Of a stretch of DNA of 32,204 nt, positions 30,727 through 32,204 are shown piece after piece (the stretch's first letter is position 1; every line of letters starts with the position of its first letter). Both the position numbers and the translations under genes were made by a program. The notes below the pieces were generated by a model. It was given only the letters and a program-made list of their open reading frames with translations. It made no database searches and was not told where the DNA came from. The DNA lies in IMG/VR virus record IMGVR_UViG_3300025118_000079, positions 1-32,204 of that record. One strand, 5' to 3'. Origin of the DNA: a virus.

Positions 30727-31780
30727 TTGTGTTCTCCTCTACTTCTGCGTCCTTATCTACGTCTGCCCAATCTTTTTCATCAATTAATTCTGTACACTCT
30801 TTAGATACTTTACCTTGTGGATTAGGGTTTTTATCACAAGCTATTTTTATTTGTATTAATTTTTTTCGTTCTTCTTTTTTAGCTTCTTTTTCTGCTAAAT
30901 AATCTTCGTATGTTTTCTCTACATTAGGCTCTTGTTGTTCTATAACTACATTAACCTTTTCTTCTGTAATAACTTCTGCGTCTGATTCTTCAACAACTAC
31001 TGGTTCAGGTGGTAGTTTAATTTTCCATAAACCTTTTTCATCACCTTCTTTTATTAATTCTACTATACCTTTTTCTATTGCTTTTCTTACTGCATAGGTA
31101 ACTGGTTCGTTTCTTGCTGTACCAACTTCTGTTTCTAATAACATTGTATCAGCGTCAAAATATTTAAATACATCTCCACCAGTTTCACCTGAAAATATAG
31201 TTTTCTCAACCACTATTGATAATATTACTTCACCACTTTGTACATTAACTAATCTTAAAATAATAGTAACTATATCTTGTCGGTATTGTTTATGTGCTTG
31301 AATACCTAAAATTCTTGCACCAATACCACCTGACTTTACATCACTATCATAACCTATAATACCACCTGTAAGATATGCACCTGCAAATAATAATGGTGGT
31401 AAAGGTTCTGCTTTATCTCCATCAACTTGTTGTCTTGTGGAACGAATTAATTTTCTTTCTTGTAATAAACTTGGGAGACTTGCTCTCTCAACAACTCTAA
31501 ACCAACTACCATCACCTGCGTCTTGTAATGCTTTAATTAATATTTGATATGCACCTTGGGTTACTGCCGTACTCATTGTAGCATAATTGCCACCAGGTTT
31601 CTTTTGACCTGTCATATCAATAAAATCATACACAGCAATTATAATAGATTCACCTACAGGTGCTTCTATTGTAGTTAAAGTTTTAACTACTGGTACTTGT
31701 TTTCTAACATCAAAGTCTGGTTTACCTGCACAACTAACTAGCAATAATGTTAGTAAAAAAACTGCTATACTTTTAAACAT
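30677..31780 (-). CDS. csgG: CsgG-like outer-membrane curli secretion channel
   Basis: The 367-aa product is a lipoprotein (lipobox LVSC, lipidated Cys17). Its CsgG region has APVGESIIIAVYDFIDMTGQ, WFRVVERASLPSLLQERKLI, GGIIGYDSDVKSGGIGARIL and QYRQDIVTIILRLVNVQSGE, closely following E. coli CsgG. CsgG forms a nine-fold ring channel for curli subunits. The narrow-loop segment is KPGGNYATMSTAV where E. coli has KPYPASNFSTAV, so the constriction residues differ. After about residue 255 there is a 110-residue Glu/Lys/Asn-rich extension that E. coli CsgG lacks; its last codons overlap the next gene by 50 bases. The ATG shares one base with the csgF stop. Confidence 0.95.
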   Translation of the reverse strand: MFKSIAVFLLTLLLVSCAGKPDFDVRKQVPVVKTLTTIEAPVGESIIIAVYDFIDMTGQKKPGGNYATMSTAVTQGAYQILIKALQDAGDGSWFRVVERASLPSLLQERKLIRSTRQQVDGDKAEPLPPLLFAGAYLTGGIIGYDSDVKSGGIGARILGIQAHKQYRQDIVTIILRLVNVQSGEVILSIVVEKTIFSGETGGDVFKYFDADTMLLETEVGTARNEPVTYAVRKAIEKGIVELIKEGDEKGLWKIKLPPEPVVVEESDAEVITEEKVNVVIEQQEPNVEKTYEDYLAEKEAKKEERKKLIQIKIACDKNPNPQGKVSKECTELIDEKDWADVDKDAEVEENTNEETNNDSGDSSNNND

Positions 31781-32204
31781 TATGAATTATCTTCCTTAGG
31801 TAAAGTATATGTTGTCACGGTGCCATCTGTTTCTGTGACAACTACGGTAACGGTATCTGGTGACTCACCAGATGTTGTTGTCCAAGTTATTACTTCACCA
31901 CCAATTGGTGATGTAAATGTACCAGAGTCTTGTTGTAGACCATCTGAACCAAATACATTATCAGTAATTTGTTTTGCTAAAGCAGTATAAAATCTTGCTT
32001 CTAAATTTGCTTTAAATTTGTTGACCGCTAGTGCCTTCTTATCTGCTATGACTTTATCAGCCGCAGCTTTTTCAGCAGCTTTTATTGCGTCTTTACGAGT
32101 TTTCTCAATATTCTCTACGGTTAAATAATGTGATGATTTTCCTTCCCCACTAAAGGATGGGCTATCAAAATCAAAAGTTAACTCACTTGCATTTGCGATA
32201 GAAT
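31780..32204 (-). CDS. csgF: CsgF-like curli assembly factor, 5' end beyond window
   Basis: 141 codons are visible; the start and most of the signal peptide lie beyond the right edge. The first residues (SIANASELTFDFDSPSFSGE) match the end of a signal peptide and the N-terminal CsgF segment that plugs the CsgG channel (E. coli TMTFQFRNPNFGG). An Ala/Lys helix not seen in E. coli follows, then FYTALAKQITDNVFG, corresponding to the CsgF helix, and a C-terminal strand region VITWTTTSGESPDTVTVVVT ending with TYTLP. CsgF couples the channel to nucleation of fibres. It overlaps csgG by one base. Confidence 0.88.
   Translation of the reverse strand, partial: SIANASELTFDFDSPSFSGEGKSSHYLTVENIEKTRKDAIKAAEKAAADKVIADKKALAVNKFKANLEARFYTALAKQITDNVFGSDGLQQDSGTFTSPIGGEVITWTTTSGESPDTVTVVVTETDGTVTTYTLPKEDNS

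Noticed and set aside
435-30902. Numerous plus-strand open frames
   Set aside because: All but those in the gaps at 143-349 and 7269-7501 lie opposite well-supported minus-strand genes, none has a convincing ribosome site, and their sequences are Ser/Leu/Phe-rich as expected for antisense of AT-rich genes.
1-32204. CRISPR arrays, insertion sequences, attachment sites
   Set aside because: No regularly spaced repeats, transposase-like proteins or integrase genes were seen.

Overview
The window looks like part of the genome of a T4-like marine myovirus, most probably one infecting SAR11/Pelagibacter (a pelagimyophage), with marine cyanomyophages as the closest alternative. Reasons: the sequence is very AT-rich, genes are packed end to end, all supported genes lie on the minus strand, and it carries a T4-type DNA primase, class Ia ribonucleotide reductase (nrdA, nrdB), ThyX, glutaredoxin, a RuvC-like nuclease, a DUF6433-type protein, GroES and a cold-shock protein. 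There is no tRNA, rRNA, CRISPR array or insertion sequence. Host and genus are inferred, not proven.

Layout, described left to right although transcription runs right to left. 1-2293: small phage proteins, a terminator, cold-shock protein and glutaredoxin. 2274-6268: a dense run of small exported, lipoprotein and single-membrane-span proteins, with three tiny genes (54, 52 and 57 aa), linked by TAATG stop/start overlaps and served by consensus sigma70-like promoters. 6268-7214: two unknown acidic or soluble proteins. 7215-7501: the main non-coding region, with a 20-bp element shared exactly with the other gap at 143-349 and a pair of related hairpins. 7502-20278: a glycan or surface-modification cassette with five glycosyltransferase-like genes, three FkbM-type methyltransferases in a row, a NodU/TobZ-type carbamoyltransferase, a 2OG-Fe(II) oxygenase, an SGNH-hydrolase-like protein, a cupin, a kinase-methyltransferase fusion, an exported thioredoxin-like protein and GroES. 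20278-26959: nucleotide metabolism and replication (ThyX, RuvC-like nuclease, zinc ribbon, NrdB, NrdA, primase). 27006-32204: a coiled-coil membrane protein and a curli-like (type VIII) secretion operon read csgF, csgG, curlin-repeat protein, FecR-domain protein.

How the genes may work together. The nrd/thyX/grx set would supply deoxynucleotides and thymidylate for replication primed by the gp61-like primase. The 7.5-20 kb cassette has the enzyme mix of an O-antigen or capsule locus (sugar transfer, O-methylation, O-carbamoylation, hydroxylation, and a terminator-like kinase/methyltransferase), so it probably decorates either the host envelope or phage particles. The CsgG/CsgF pair forms an outer-membrane export channel in bacteria, and here it is followed directly by an exported curlin-repeat protein and an exported FecR/Trp-Asp-rich protein, so the phage appears to carry a channel together with its own cargo. 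With the many small envelope proteins at 2.3-6.3 kb, a large share of the window is devoted to remodelling the infected cell's envelope.
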